Positions 46,666-55,556 of a stretch of 64,000 nucleotides of DNA are shown here, in pieces. Under the pieces are notes generated by a model that was not told the DNA's origin, ran no database searches, and saw only the letters and a program-made list of their open reading frames with translations. Positions within the stretch are counted from its first letter, which is position 1, and every line of letters starts with the position of its first letter. The stretch covers positions 2,294,001-2,358,000 of the forward strand of contig CP138932.1 in NCBI GenBank assembly GCA_047125605.1. Reading direction: 5' to 3'. A program made the translations under genes and the position numbers. The DNA is from JAKVBK01 sp022447275 (lineage in GTDB: Bacteria; Pseudomonadota; Alphaproteobacteria; Rhodobacterales; Rhodobacteraceae).

Positions 46666-47496
46666 ATGGCTGACAAGAAGGTACTTCTCATTACCGGATG
46701 CTCCTCCGGGATCGGTCTGGATGCGGCGCATGGCATGGCGGCGCGGGGTTGGCGCGTCTTTGCCACCGCCCGCGCCGAGAGCGATGTGGAGCGTCTGCGC
46801 GCAGACGGGTTTGAGGCGTTGCAGCTTGACGTGACCGACCAAGACAGCCGTGAGGCCGCCCTGAACGCCCTGTTGGACGCAACCGGCGGGCGCATCGACG
46901 CTTTGTTCAATAACGCTGCCTTCGCACTGCCCGGCGCCGTGGAAGATCTGCCCGAGGATGGCCTGCGCGACGTCTATGAAACGAATGTTTTTGGCCTGCA
47001 TGCGCTGACGCGCCTTGTGCTCCCCCATATGCGGGAAAAGGGCGGGACAATCGTCAACAACTCTTCGATCTTGGGCTTCATCCCATTGAAATGGCGTGGG
47101 GCCTATGTGTCATCGAAATTTGCTTTGGAAGGGCTGACCGGTGTGCTGCGCCTTGAGATGGCCGATACACCGGTGCGCATCGTCTTGATCCAGCCCGGCC
47201 CGATCACGTCGCAGATCCGGCAGAATTCCATCCCGCCATTCGAACGCTGGATCGATTGGGAAACCAGCCCCCGCGCAGAACAGTATCGCAAAACCCTGCT
47301 CAATCGTCTGTACAAGGACACTGGCCCCGACCGGTTTGAGCTACCTGCCGATGCTGTTACAAAGGTGCTGGCGCGCATTCTGGAAAGCCGCAATCCGAAG
47401 CCGCGCTATCGGATCACAACACCGACCCATATCATGGCCGTCCTGATCCGCTTGCTGCCTGCCCGCTGGCTGGACGCGGTGCTGCGTCGCGCCTGA
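46666..47496 (+). CDS. Short-chain dehydrogenase/reductase, substrate unknown
   Basis: The 276-residue SDR has the nucleotide motif TGCSSGIG (about 10-17), NNAAFALPG, the catalytic Ser in NNSSILGF and YxxxK in AYVSSKFALEG (about 145-155). The classical architecture with an IPLKWRGAY loop and a C-terminal helix LIRLLPARWLDAVL suggests membrane association. Specificity cannot be read. It precedes the twin-TM gene by 76 bases on the same strand. Confidence 0.85.
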   Translation: MADKKVLLITGCSSGIGLDAAHGMAARGWRVFATARAESDVERLRADGFEALQLDVTDQDSREAALNALLDATGGRIDALFNNAAFALPGAVEDLPEDGLRDVYETNVFGLHALTRLVLPHMREKGGTIVNNSSILGFIPLKWRGAYVSSKFALEGLTGVLRLEMADTPVRIVLIQPGPITSQIRQNSIPPFERWIDWETSPRAEQYRKTLLNRLYKDTGPDRFELPADAVTKVLARILESRNPKPRYRITTPTHIMAVLIRLLPARWLDAVLRRA

Positions 47497-47572
47497 GGCG
47501 TGCCTGAAGGGTTCGCTTTTTGCCCATCAGCCGCTATGTGGCCGAGAACATCTTGATGAAACGGAGCACCCT

Positions 47573-47776
47573 ATGGCCGATGATCCCCTCTTTATCGTGG
47601 TCGCCCTCGCCTGCCTCTTGGTGGCCGGCATTCTGATCGTGGGCATAGGCGGCTTTGGCCGCGGCGGTGCCTTCAACCACAAATATGGCAATAAGCTGAT
47701 GCAGTGGCGCATCGGCGCGCAATTCGTTGCGGTTCTTTTGATCCTTCTTTTCGTGGCTTTGCGCCAAGGGAGCTGA
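47573..47776 (+). CDS. Twin-transmembrane (HIG1-like) protein
   Basis: The 67-residue protein has two helices (about 6-24 and 47-63), joined by GGFGRGGAFNHKYGNKLMQWRIGAQ. The MQWRIGAQF segment resembles the HIG1 motif of respiratory-chain-associated proteins. Similar genes lie directly before the PduO-type adenosyltransferase in relatives. It ends two bases before the next ATG, so the two are likely cotranscribed and translationally coupled. Confidence 0.8.
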   Translation: MADDPLFIVVALACLLVAGILIVGIGGFGRGGAFNHKYGNKLMQWRIGAQFVAVLLILLFVALRQGS

Positions 47777-47778
47777 GC

Positions 47779-48351
47779 ATGGTTGTTCTCAACAAGATCT
47801 ACACCAAAACCGGGGATGCCGGTGAAACAGCCTTGGGCAATGGCGCGCGCGTCGCCAAGCATTCCACCCGGGTTGAAAGCTATGGCACCGTTGATGAGTG
47901 CAACGCCACCGTTGGAATGGCCCGCCTGCATGCCGAAGGCGAGATGGATGCGCGGCTTGAGCTGATCCAGAATGATCTGTTCGATCTTGGCGCGGATCTA
48001 TGCCGCCCCGACATGGAAAGAGATGCGGAATCCGAGTACCCGCCTCTGCGCGTTGCCGCTACGCAGGTGAGCCGTCTGGAAGCCGAAATCGATGACATGA
48101 ACGCAAAACTTGCCCCCTTGCGCAGCTTCATCCTGCCCGGCGGAACTGCGCTCGCCGCCCATCTGCACCTGTGCCGGACCGTGTCGCGCAGAGCCGAGCG
48201 CCTGTCGGTGGAACTGGCCACGATGGAGGCCATCAACCCCGATGCGGTGAAATACCTCAATCGCCTGAGCGACTGGTTCTTCGTGGCCGCTCGCATCGCC
48301 AATGACGATGGCAAGGCAGATGTTTTGTGGGTGCCCGGCGCGAACCGCTGA
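47779..48351 (+). CDS. PduO-type cob(I)alamin adenosyltransferase
   Basis: This enzyme converts cob(I)alamin and ATP to adenosylcobalamin. The 190-residue protein has the ATP-binding N-terminus KIYTKTGDAGETALG, followed by RVESYGTVDECNA, FILPGGT, HLCRTVSRRAER and a C-terminal LNRLSDWFFVAAR, all diagnostic of the PduO (MMAB-like) type. ATG 47779 follows the twin-TM stop. Adenosylcobalamin feeds methylmalonyl-CoA and ethylmalonyl-CoA mutases, consistent with mcl1 in the window. Confidence 0.93.
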   Translation: MVVLNKIYTKTGDAGETALGNGARVAKHSTRVESYGTVDECNATVGMARLHAEGEMDARLELIQNDLFDLGADLCRPDMERDAESEYPPLRVAATQVSRLEAEIDDMNAKLAPLRSFILPGGTALAAHLHLCRTVSRRAERLSVELATMEAINPDAVKYLNRLSDWFFVAARIANDDGKADVLWVPGANR

Positions 48352-48586
48352 CCGCGCCATCGGGGCTGTCTGGCTGCGAAAAACAATCTGATATTTTCAG
48401 GCTGGCAGGATTCTCGCGCCCCCGAAGGACCGGCACGAAAGAAAATGCCGAAACGTGGCGTCTGGACGTCACGTTTTGTCGGTTTGGCCCTGTCCCAAGG
48501 GGCCCTGATCGCCTATCTGTCAGCCAACGGATATTTTCGCAGACATCGGAGCACCCCGCTCCGACACCCCAAGGAGGCTTGCTGCC

Positions 48587-49348
48587 ATGAAGGTCTTGGT
48601 ACCTGTCAAACGCGTGATCGATTACAACGTGAAGGTCCGCGTCAAAGCTGACGGGTCAGGTGTTGACCTGGCCAACGTCAAGATGTCGATGAACCCATTC
48701 GACGAGATCGCTGTGGAAGAGGCCATTCGCCTCAAGGAAAGCGGCACCGTCACAGAGATCGTTGCGGTCTCAATCGGGGTCAAGCAGAGCCAGGAAACCC
48801 TGCGCACGGCCCTCGCCATGGGCGCAGACCGCGCCATCCTGGTGGTCGCTGCCGATGATGTACACACCGATATCGAGCCGCTCGCCGTCGCAAAGATCCT
48901 CAAAGGCGTGGCCGAAGAGGAAGGCGCTGAGCTGATCCTGTGCGGCAAGCAGGCGATCGACAATGACATGAACGCAACGGGTCAGATGCTGTCTGCCCTG
49001 CTGGGTTGGGGTCAGGCCACCTTCGCATCTGAGGTCAAAATCGCCGATGGCGCTGCAACCGTGACCCGCGAAGTGGATGGCGGCCTGCAAACCATCGAGA
49101 CCAAGCTGCCGGCTGTGATTTCGGTCGATCTGCGTCTCAACGAGCCGCGGTATGCCTCGCTGCCCAACATCATGAAGGCCAAGAAAAAGCCTCTCGTTGA
49201 AAAGACACCGGCGGATTACGGCGTTGACGTGGCGCCCCGTCTTGAGGTGGTCAAGACCACTGAGCCCGAAGCCCGCGCTGCAGGCGTAAAGGTTGGCTCG
49301 GTCGAAGAGCTTGTTTCGAAACTGAAAGAAGAAGCGGGAGTTCTGTAA
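48587..49348 (+). CDS. etfB: Electron-transfer flavoprotein beta subunit
   Basis: EtfB with EtfA carries electrons from acyl-CoA and other dehydrogenases to ETF-quinone oxidoreductase. The 253-residue protein starts MKVLVPVKRVIDYNVKVRVK, with MSMNPFDEIAVEEAIRLKE, GKQAIDNDMNATGQMLSALL and the recognition-loop region LNEPRYASLPNIMKAKKK (about 180-198). The site AAGGAGG lies 10 bases before the ATG. Its stop overlaps the etfA start by one base. Confidence 0.97.
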   Translation: MKVLVPVKRVIDYNVKVRVKADGSGVDLANVKMSMNPFDEIAVEEAIRLKESGTVTEIVAVSIGVKQSQETLRTALAMGADRAILVVAADDVHTDIEPLAVAKILKGVAEEEGAELILCGKQAIDNDMNATGQMLSALLGWGQATFASEVKIADGAATVTREVDGGLQTIETKLPAVISVDLRLNEPRYASLPNIMKAKKKPLVEKTPADYGVDVAPRLEVVKTTEPEARAAGVKVGSVEELVSKLKEEAGVL

Positions 49349-50274
49349 TGGCTGTTCTGCTGATTGCCGAAATTTCCGGGGGCGAACTGGCCCTCGACGC
49401 AACTGCCAAGGCCCTGACCGCTGCGAAGGCCATGGGCGATGTCACTCTTCTGTGCGCCGCTGCCGGCTGCATTGGCGCGGCAGAAGCCGCTGCCAAACTG
49501 GACGGCGTGTCCAAGGTGCTGTGTGCCGATGATGATGCCTATGGGCACAATCTGGCAGAGCCGCTGGCTGACCTCGTTGTGTCCTTGGCTGGTGACTATG
49601 AGCACATCGTGGCGCCCGCAACGGCGTCCGCCAAGAACCTGCTGCCCCGCGTGGCGGCTCTGCTCGACGTCATGGTGATCTCTGACATCACGGCGGTTGT
49701 GGCTGGCGACACGTTCGAGCGCCCGATCTACGCAGGTAACGCCCTGCAGACCGTAAAAACCGCCGATGCCAAGAAGGTGGTGTCCGTCCGTACCTCGACA
49801 TTCGAGGCGGCAGGCGAAGGCGGCTCGGCTCCGGTCGAAACGATTTCGGCGGCTGACAATTCGGGCCTGTCCGCATGGGTTGAAGACAAGGTTGCAGAAA
49901 GCGACCGCCCCGAACTGACATCGGCCGGCATTGTTGTTTCCGGTGGTCGTGGCCTCGGCTCCGAAGAGCAGTTCGCCATCATCGAAGGCTTGGCAGACAA
50001 GCTGGGCGGGGCCGTTGGCGCCTCCCGTGCGGCGGTCGATTCGGGCTATGCGCCCAACGATTGGCAGGTTGGCCAGACCGGCAAAGTGGTTGCACCTGAG
50101 CTCTATGTGGCTGTCGGCATCTCTGGTGCCATCCAGCACCTCGCGGGCATGAAGGACAGCAAGATCATCGTTGCGATCAACAAGGACGAAGAAGCGCCGA
50201 TCTTCCAGGTGGCGGATTATGGCCTTGTCGCGGACCTGTTCGACGCAGTTCCCGAGCTGATGGAAAAGCTCTGA
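49348..50274 (+). CDS. etfA: Electron-transfer flavoprotein alpha subunit
   Basis: EtfA holds most of the FAD site of the ETF dimer. The 308-residue protein shows the FAD domain at its C-terminus: SGGRGLGSEEQF (about 194-205), GASRAAVDSGYAPNDWQVGQTGK-type sequence, and LYVAVGISGAIQHLAGM followed by IVAINKDEEAPIFQVADYG. It is translationally coupled to etfB (TAATG) and ends in a terminator. hbd lies about 1.1 kb downstream. Confidence 0.97.
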   Translation: MAVLLIAEISGGELALDATAKALTAAKAMGDVTLLCAAAGCIGAAEAAAKLDGVSKVLCADDDAYGHNLAEPLADLVVSLAGDYEHIVAPATASAKNLLPRVAALLDVMVISDITAVVAGDTFERPIYAGNALQTVKTADAKKVVSVRTSTFEAAGEGGSAPVETISAADNSGLSAWVEDKVAESDRPELTSAGIVVSGGRGLGSEEQFAIIEGLADKLGGAVGASRAAVDSGYAPNDWQVGQTGKVVAPELYVAVGISGAIQHLAGMKDSKIIVAINKDEEAPIFQVADYGLVADLFDAVPELMEKL

Positions 50275-50315
50275 TCCAGAGCCACGTGCCAGCCAGCCTG
50301 GCCCGCTAGATATGA

Positions 50316-50350
50316 AAGGGGCCCGCAGCACATGCGGGCCCTTCTTTCTT
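50316..50350 (+). terminator. Rho-independent terminator after etfBA
   Basis: Arms GGGCCCGCA and TGCGGGCCC enclose GCACA and are followed by TTCTTTCTTT, 42 bases after the etfA stop. It also bounds the end of the opposing DUF6473 gene. Confidence 0.85.
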
Positions 50351-50394
50351 TGGTAGACACGGCGGCAGATACCGCGGCAAACACAGCGCAGCCG

Positions 50395-51228
50395 CTAGCC
50401 AGTCGCCAAGGCCCTAACCCATGGCAGGACGGCATCTGCAACCTGCTGGTGGACGTCTGACGGGTAGACATGCGCTGCAGCATGCCGGTCCATCTGGTTG
50501 AACATGCGGCCGCGCCCATCCGGGCTGCGTGATGCGGCACCCGGTGTGACCTCGATAATATCGGAAAAGCCAGAGCGGACATCCTCCAGCATGGCAGCCG
50601 TCACGAACAGCGGATCCGGACCAAGTGATCCCTCGGGCAGCTCTACCGGCGGGGCGGTATCTGCCAACCACAGACCCAGCACGGGGCGATCCAGACGCCG
50701 GAGCATATGGCGCATGCGCACCACCCAGCAGCGCTGCAGTTCCGCAACGATGGTGGCGAACCGGCGCGGATCCTCTTGGGCCAACGTGCTCAGCATGTGA
50801 CGGATGAAATGGAACTCTGAGAAATCCACATTCCGATAGATCGCGGCAAGCGTGCTGGACGCGCTCAGGAAACGGTCGTTGCGCAGGGGATGAACGGCAA
50901 AATACTTGTTGGTCAGGCAGGCTGCGCCAGAAATCTGCACGATGACAGCGTCTGCCTTGCGCGCCTGATCCAGCAGGTGCGGCGCCCCCAGATACAAATC
51001 AACGCTGGAGTTCACGCATCCCAGATTGATCACCGGTTTGCCACAGCCGCCCTCTAGCCGCTCCGGCCAGGGGAATTCAATGAACTTGCCAAAAGTCTCT
51101 GTGCTTCCAAGCGCCACGATCCCATTGGAGGGGATCTCTCGTTCTGGCCCCCGGAATACAGGCTTGGTGGTGCCATAGTGGCATGGTTGATAGTCAGGAC
51201 CCCCGTCCCACAACGGCGCATATGACAT
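50395..51228 (-). CDS. DUF6473 family protein
   Basis: The 277-residue protein begins MSYAPLWDGGPDYQPCHYGT and matches the DUF6473 family. Features are IVALGSTETFGKFIEFPWPE, PVINLGCVNSSVDLYL and VIVQISGAACLTNKYFAVHPLRNDRF. A PVLGLWLADTAPP strand follows near residue 180. The GSTETFG/NLGC pattern suggests an alpha/beta hydrolase-like or SGNH-like fold, but no catalytic set is clear. It is divergent from hbd. Function is unknown. Confidence 0.8.
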   Translation of the reverse strand: MSYAPLWDGGPDYQPCHYGTTKPVFRGPEREIPSNGIVALGSTETFGKFIEFPWPERLEGGCGKPVINLGCVNSSVDLYLGAPHLLDQARKADAVIVQISGAACLTNKYFAVHPLRNDRFLSASSTLAAIYRNVDFSEFHFIRHMLSTLAQEDPRRFATIVAELQRCWVVRMRHMLRRLDRPVLGLWLADTAPPVELPEGSLGPDPLFVTAAMLEDVRSGFSDIIEVTPGAASRSPDGRGRMFNQMDRHAAAHVYPSDVHQQVADAVLPWVRALATG

Positions 51229-51389
51229 GCCGCCCCCCTATTATTTTCTCACCCACAGCCAGCTATCGCACAAACCCCTTGCGCCTTTGCTAATATCGAA
51301 AGGTTTAGGCACTTGGCCGCAAGCGCGAGGTCTTGCGCCCGTAGGCCGCCGCCCCCTATGGTCCGCTGGAATGCGAAAGGAGCTGGTCG

Positions 51390-52265
51390 ATGGAAATCAA
51401 TGAGATCGGTGTGATCGGTGCCGGACAGATGGGCAACGGAATTGCCCATGTGTTGGCGTTGGCCGGCTACGAAGTCATTCTCAATGACATCCGTCAGGAA
51501 GCGCTGGACGGCGCACTGGCTTCGATCCGCAAGAACATGGATCGGCAGGTGAGTCGCGGCAAAATCGATGCGCAGACAATGGATGCGGCACTTGGCCGGA
51601 TCAGAACATCCCTCAAACTGCGCGACGTCGGGCCGACCGATCTTGTGATCGAAGCCGCAACCGAACGCGAAACCGTCAAGCACGCGATTTTCGAGGATCT
51701 GCTGCCCTTCCTGAAGCCGCACACGATCCTGACCTCCAACACCTCATCGATTTCGATCACCCGACTGGCCAGCCGCACGGACAGGCCTGAGCGCTTTATG
51801 GGCTTTCACTTCATGAACCCCGTTCCCGTCATGCAATTGGTGGAATTGATCCGGGGCATTGCGACAGACGAGCCCACCTTTGCCTCCTGCAAAAGCGTTG
51901 TGGACCGCCTCGGCAAAACTGCTGCCACTGCCGAAGATTTCCCTGCCTTCATCGTGAACCGGATCCTGATGCCGATGATCAATGAGGCTGTGTATACGCT
52001 CTATGAGGGAGTCGGCTCCGTACGCTCGATCGACGAATCGATGAAGCTTGGTGCCAACCATCCGATGGGTCCGCTGGAACTTGCAGATTTCATCGGATTG
52101 GACACCTGCCTCGCCATCATGAACGTGCTTCATGACGGGCTGGCGGATACCAAGTATCGGCCCTGTCCATTGCTGACCAAATACGTCGAGGCTGGCTGGC
52201 TCGGCCGCAAAACCCAGCGCGGCTTTTACGATTACAGGGGCGATGTGCCCGTGCCGACACGGTAA
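51390..52265 (+). CDS. 3-hydroxybutyryl-CoA dehydrogenase
   Basis: The enzyme oxidises 3-hydroxybutyryl-CoA to acetoacetyl-CoA with NAD(P). The 291-residue protein has the Rossmann start IGVIGAGQMGNGIAHVLALAGY (about 5-26), NTSSISITRLA, FMGFHFMNPVPVMQLVELIRG with the catalytic His, and FIVNRILMPMINEAVY. The C-terminal dimer domain contains GANHPMGPLELADFIGLDTCL. AAAGGAG precedes the ATG. Together with etfBA and phaAB this points to active C4-acyl-CoA metabolism. Confidence 0.94.
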   Translation: MEINEIGVIGAGQMGNGIAHVLALAGYEVILNDIRQEALDGALASIRKNMDRQVSRGKIDAQTMDAALGRIRTSLKLRDVGPTDLVIEAATERETVKHAIFEDLLPFLKPHTILTSNTSSISITRLASRTDRPERFMGFHFMNPVPVMQLVELIRGIATDEPTFASCKSVVDRLGKTAATAEDFPAFIVNRILMPMINEAVYTLYEGVGSVRSIDESMKLGANHPMGPLELADFIGLDTCLAIMNVLHDGLADTKYRPCPLLTKYVEAGWLGRKTQRGFYDYRGDVPVPTR

Positions 52266-52401
52266 AGGCAGCGCAGGGATGGCAGCGTCCTAAATGGTCT
52301 GACGCCTTCTCCCTGCTGCAATTCACGCGCGCAGGCACAGCCGCCCCGTTTGTGAAGCAGGGTCCCTGTGCCCAAACGACGGTTCAACTCTATCAGGCCA
52401 A

Positions 52402-52428
52402 AAGAAAAAGGGGGGCACGGCGCCCCCC
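52402..52428 (-). terminator. Rho-independent terminator of the sugar ABC operon
   Basis: Arms GGGGGGC and GCCCCCC (52410-52428) enclose a five-base loop. On the minus strand the hairpin is followed by CTTTTTCTTTT, 27 bases after the ATPase stop. Confidence 0.85.
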
Positions 52429-52455
52429 TCCTATCGAGCCTGAGATACAGAGCCG

Positions 52456-53226
<771 letters not shown>

Positions 53227-53228
53227 CT

Positions 53229-54422
53229 TTAGATCCCCCCTGTGATGCGCTTGCGGATACGTTCGTTTGCGAACACGGCGGCCAGAAGGATGGCGCCGAG
53301 GAACACGCGGAACCATGCACCGTCAATGGCCGGGATAAAGAACACCGCGTTGGCAACAAGGCCCACGGTGATCGCGCCAAATACGACGCCCAGCACCGAT
53401 CCAAAGCCCCCTGTCATGAGCGTTCCCCCGACAACTGCGATCGCGATTGCGAACAGTTCCATCAGGTTGCCCTTGGCCGCATCCGATGTGTTGGTATCAA
53501 ACACCTGGCAGGCCGCGAACATGGTGGCGCAGAACGCGGTGCACATGAACAGGCCGATCTTGACGCGGTTTACCGGCACACCGTTGGCACGGGCCGCTTC
53601 CTTGTTGTCGCCTGTTGCGTAGATCCAGTTTCCGATCTGGGTGCGGCTGAGGATGAAATAGGCCACAACAGCGATCACGATGAACCACAGGAACCGGGCA
53701 TCAAACCCTGTGACCCACTGTTCCATGCGTCGGTTGATGTTGAGCAGGCCAAGATATTCGATCAGTTCGATGCGCTCGGCGCGGGACATGTCGGCGTTCA
53801 TGTCGATGCCAGAGGACACTTTCGTGCCGATCCAGTACCAGGCATCGTAGAACCAGCCGAAAACCTCGCCGCCAAGAATATTGGCGAACCAGCTTTCCTC
53901 TTTGTAGTCGGGCAGACCGGAAACCTGCGTGGACTGGTTGATCAGGCGGAACGCCACTTCCGTGACACCGCGCAGGAAAAACAGAAATCCAAGCGTCACG
54001 ATGAAACTCGACAAACCGGACCGGACAACGATTGTGCCGATGATATAGCCGATGGACAGGGTCATGATCAGGGTGACGAAAAAGGCGGTGAACGGTGTTG
54101 CTTCACCGAGGCCGAAAGGCAGCCCCCATTTCAGCATCAGCGCCATGCTCATACCGGCAAAACCGATCATTGAACCGATCGAGAGGTCAAACTCCCCGGC
54201 GATCATCAACAGGGCAGCCCCAATGGCGATGATTCCGTACTGAGAGATGATCTTGATATTGTTCTTCAGACCCAGGGCATTGAACGCCTTCATGTCTGAA
54301 GCGATGGCAAGTGCCACGATAATGATGACCATAACGATAAACGCCCCGATCTCGGGCCGCCGGATCAACTTCTGAAAACCGGTCTCTTTTTGTAGCCGGT
54401 CGGATTCACTGCTGTCCGCCAT
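53229..54422 (-). CDS. Sugar ABC transporter permease (FrcC/RbsC-like)
   Basis: The 397-residue permease has about eight to ten membrane helices: EIGAFIVMVIIIVALAIASD (about 24-43), IIAIGAALLMIAGEFDLS, FTAFFVTLIMTLSIGYIIG, and C-terminal LGVVFGAITVGLVANAVFF. The signature GEFDLSIGSM is conserved. It is about 50 residues longer than RbsC because of an inserted segment, about 165-235 (SGLPDYKEESWFANIL to RRMEQWVTGF), predicted to face the periplasm. It lies 92 bases downstream of the SBP gene, after a hairpin, and 2 bases before the ATPase. Confidence 0.92.
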   Translation of the reverse strand: MADSSESDRLQKETGFQKLIRRPEIGAFIVMVIIIVALAIASDMKAFNALGLKNNIKIISQYGIIAIGAALLMIAGEFDLSIGSMIGFAGMSMALMLKWGLPFGLGEATPFTAFFVTLIMTLSIGYIIGTIVVRSGLSSFIVTLGFLFFLRGVTEVAFRLINQSTQVSGLPDYKEESWFANILGGEVFGWFYDAWYWIGTKVSSGIDMNADMSRAERIELIEYLGLLNINRRMEQWVTGFDARFLWFIVIAVVAYFILSRTQIGNWIYATGDNKEAARANGVPVNRVKIGLFMCTAFCATMFAACQVFDTNTSDAAKGNLMELFAIAIAVVGGTLMTGGFGSVLGVVFGAITVGLVANAVFFIPAIDGAWFRVFLGAILLAAVFANERIRKRITGGI

Positions 54423-54462
54423 GTCTACCCCGCCTCCCCTATTATACTGGCTATTTTATGAA

Positions 54463-54487
54463 ACAGGCGGGGAAGTTCCCCGCCTGT
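54463..54487. promoter_or_regulatory. Intercistronic hairpin between SBP and permease genes
   Basis: A perfect 12-bp inverted repeat, ACAGGCGGGGAA and TTCCCCGCCTGT, with a single-base loop lies in the 92-base gap between the binding-protein and permease genes. No T tail follows. In ABC operons such hairpins protect the upstream binding-protein mRNA, allowing its higher expression; this role is inferred. Confidence 0.7.
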
Positions 54488-54514
54488 CTCTATCTTCATC
54501 CAATGTCGCAAGAC

Positions 54515-55426
54515 TTAGCGGTCGATGCCCGCCAGCGCCTTAACGGCAGATGCGTTGGACTTGTCCACGAAGCCGGGGCCGGAAGCGATGTTGTTGCCTG
54601 GCAGGAGGCCTGCGTGGTTGTTGTACAGGTGCAGAACGATGACCGGCATGTAGCCCTGCAAACGCTGCTGCTGGTCAATGGTGAAGGAGGCGCGACCGTC
54701 TTCGATCATGTCCATCACACCGGGCGACAGGTCGAAGCATGCCAGGTGCACGTCGGCGCCAACGGCGTCGATGGCTTTGACAGCGGCTTCACAGACATGC
54801 GGGCCCACAGCCAGAACGCCGTCGATCGACGGATCAGCCTGCAGGGCAGCAGCGGTACGGGTTTCGATCTGGGCCGGGTCGTTCGACACGTCGATCATGT
54901 TCAGATCACCGCCGAGGCCGTCAAAGTAGCCGGTGCAACGATCCACCAGCGCGGTGTTGAAGGCTTCCTGGTTGAGGCACAGGCCGTTGGTCACCCCTTC
55001 GGACGCTGCGCGCGTACCGGCCGCGGTGCCGGCGTCGCGCTCGGGCTGGCCTACGTGCATCAGGGCACCAAGCTCAGCGGAAGATTCCAGACCAGAGTTC
55101 ATGGTCACGACCGGGATACCGTCAGCAACGGCGGCCTCGATTGCCGGGCCAAGCGCCGCGGCGTCGGGCAGCGATACGATGATCCCATCCGGGTTGGACG
55201 CTGCGGCGGCTTCGATCAGCGCGGCCATGGCGGCCATGTCACCGGACACGTCAAAGTTGTACTCGAGCGTTGCGCCGATGGCGGCGGCTGCATCACGACC
55301 ACCTTTTTCCACGACGGGCCAGAACGGATCCGTGCCCTGCGTGTGTGTGATCATGACATAACGTTCAGCGACTGCTGCGCTTGCCAGCAGCGCAGCCGCA
55401 CATGCGGTTGCGATAAGTGTTTTCAT
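54515..55426 (-). CDS. Sugar ABC transporter substrate-binding protein (FrcB-like)
   Basis: This 303-residue periplasmic binding protein has a signal peptide (MKTLIATACAAALLASAAVA) and a peripla_BP type I fold of the ribose/fructose group. It begins RYVMITHTQGTDPFWPVVEKG, then IIVSLPDAAALGPAIEAAVADGIPVVTMNSG. IDQQQRLQGYMPVIVLHLYN near the end is the hinge-side family signature. It is the first gene of the operon. Sugar specificity is not deducible; FrcB (fructose) is the closest remembered type. Two operator-like palindromes lie upstream. Confidence 0.9.
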   Translation of the reverse strand: MKTLIATACAAALLASAAVAERYVMITHTQGTDPFWPVVEKGGRDAAAAIGATLEYNFDVSGDMAAMAALIEAAAASNPDGIIVSLPDAAALGPAIEAAVADGIPVVTMNSGLESSAELGALMHVGQPERDAGTAAGTRAASEGVTNGLCLNQEAFNTALVDRCTGYFDGLGGDLNMIDVSNDPAQIETRTAAALQADPSIDGVLAVGPHVCEAAVKAIDAVGADVHLACFDLSPGVMDMIEDGRASFTIDQQQRLQGYMPVIVLHLYNNHAGLLPGNNIASGPGFVDKSNASAVKALAGIDR

Positions 55427-55515
55427 AATATTTTCCTCCCATAGGACGTGCCCGAAATTCGTTTCGGTGCACTTTCATATGGGAAGCACGCCCCAGACTC
55501 GATTGCAAGGGCTTC

Positions 55516-55526
55516 GTTAGCGCTAC
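55516..55526. promoter_or_regulatory. TAGCGCTA palindrome upstream of the sugar ABC operon
   Basis: GTTAGCGCTAC contains the perfect TAGCGCTA core (55518-55525), 90 bases upstream of the SBP start. It shares the core with the palindrome upstream of pyk (5196-5205), suggesting a common LacI-family carbon regulator. Confidence 0.5.
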
Positions 55527-55537
55527 CAGCATTTTTT

Positions 55538-55549
55538 GCAACCGGTTGC
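55538..55549. promoter_or_regulatory. GCAACCGGTTGC operator candidate, sugar ABC operon
   Basis: This is a perfect 12-bp palindrome with a central CG, the LacI-family operator form, set in TTTTTTGCAACCGGTTGCGA. It lies 112 bases upstream of the SBP gene and just after the hemC stop. It probably binds an operon-specific LacI regulator, which is not in the window. Confidence 0.55.
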
Positions 55550-55556
55550 GAAATTT

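Noticed and set aside
48445..48651. 68-codon frame overlapping the etfB start
   Set aside because: It overlaps the etfB ribosome binding site and start in another frame; no signal for translation.
54458..55444. Open frame opposite the sugar-binding protein gene
   Set aside because: It is antisense to a gene with a good signal peptide and family motifs.
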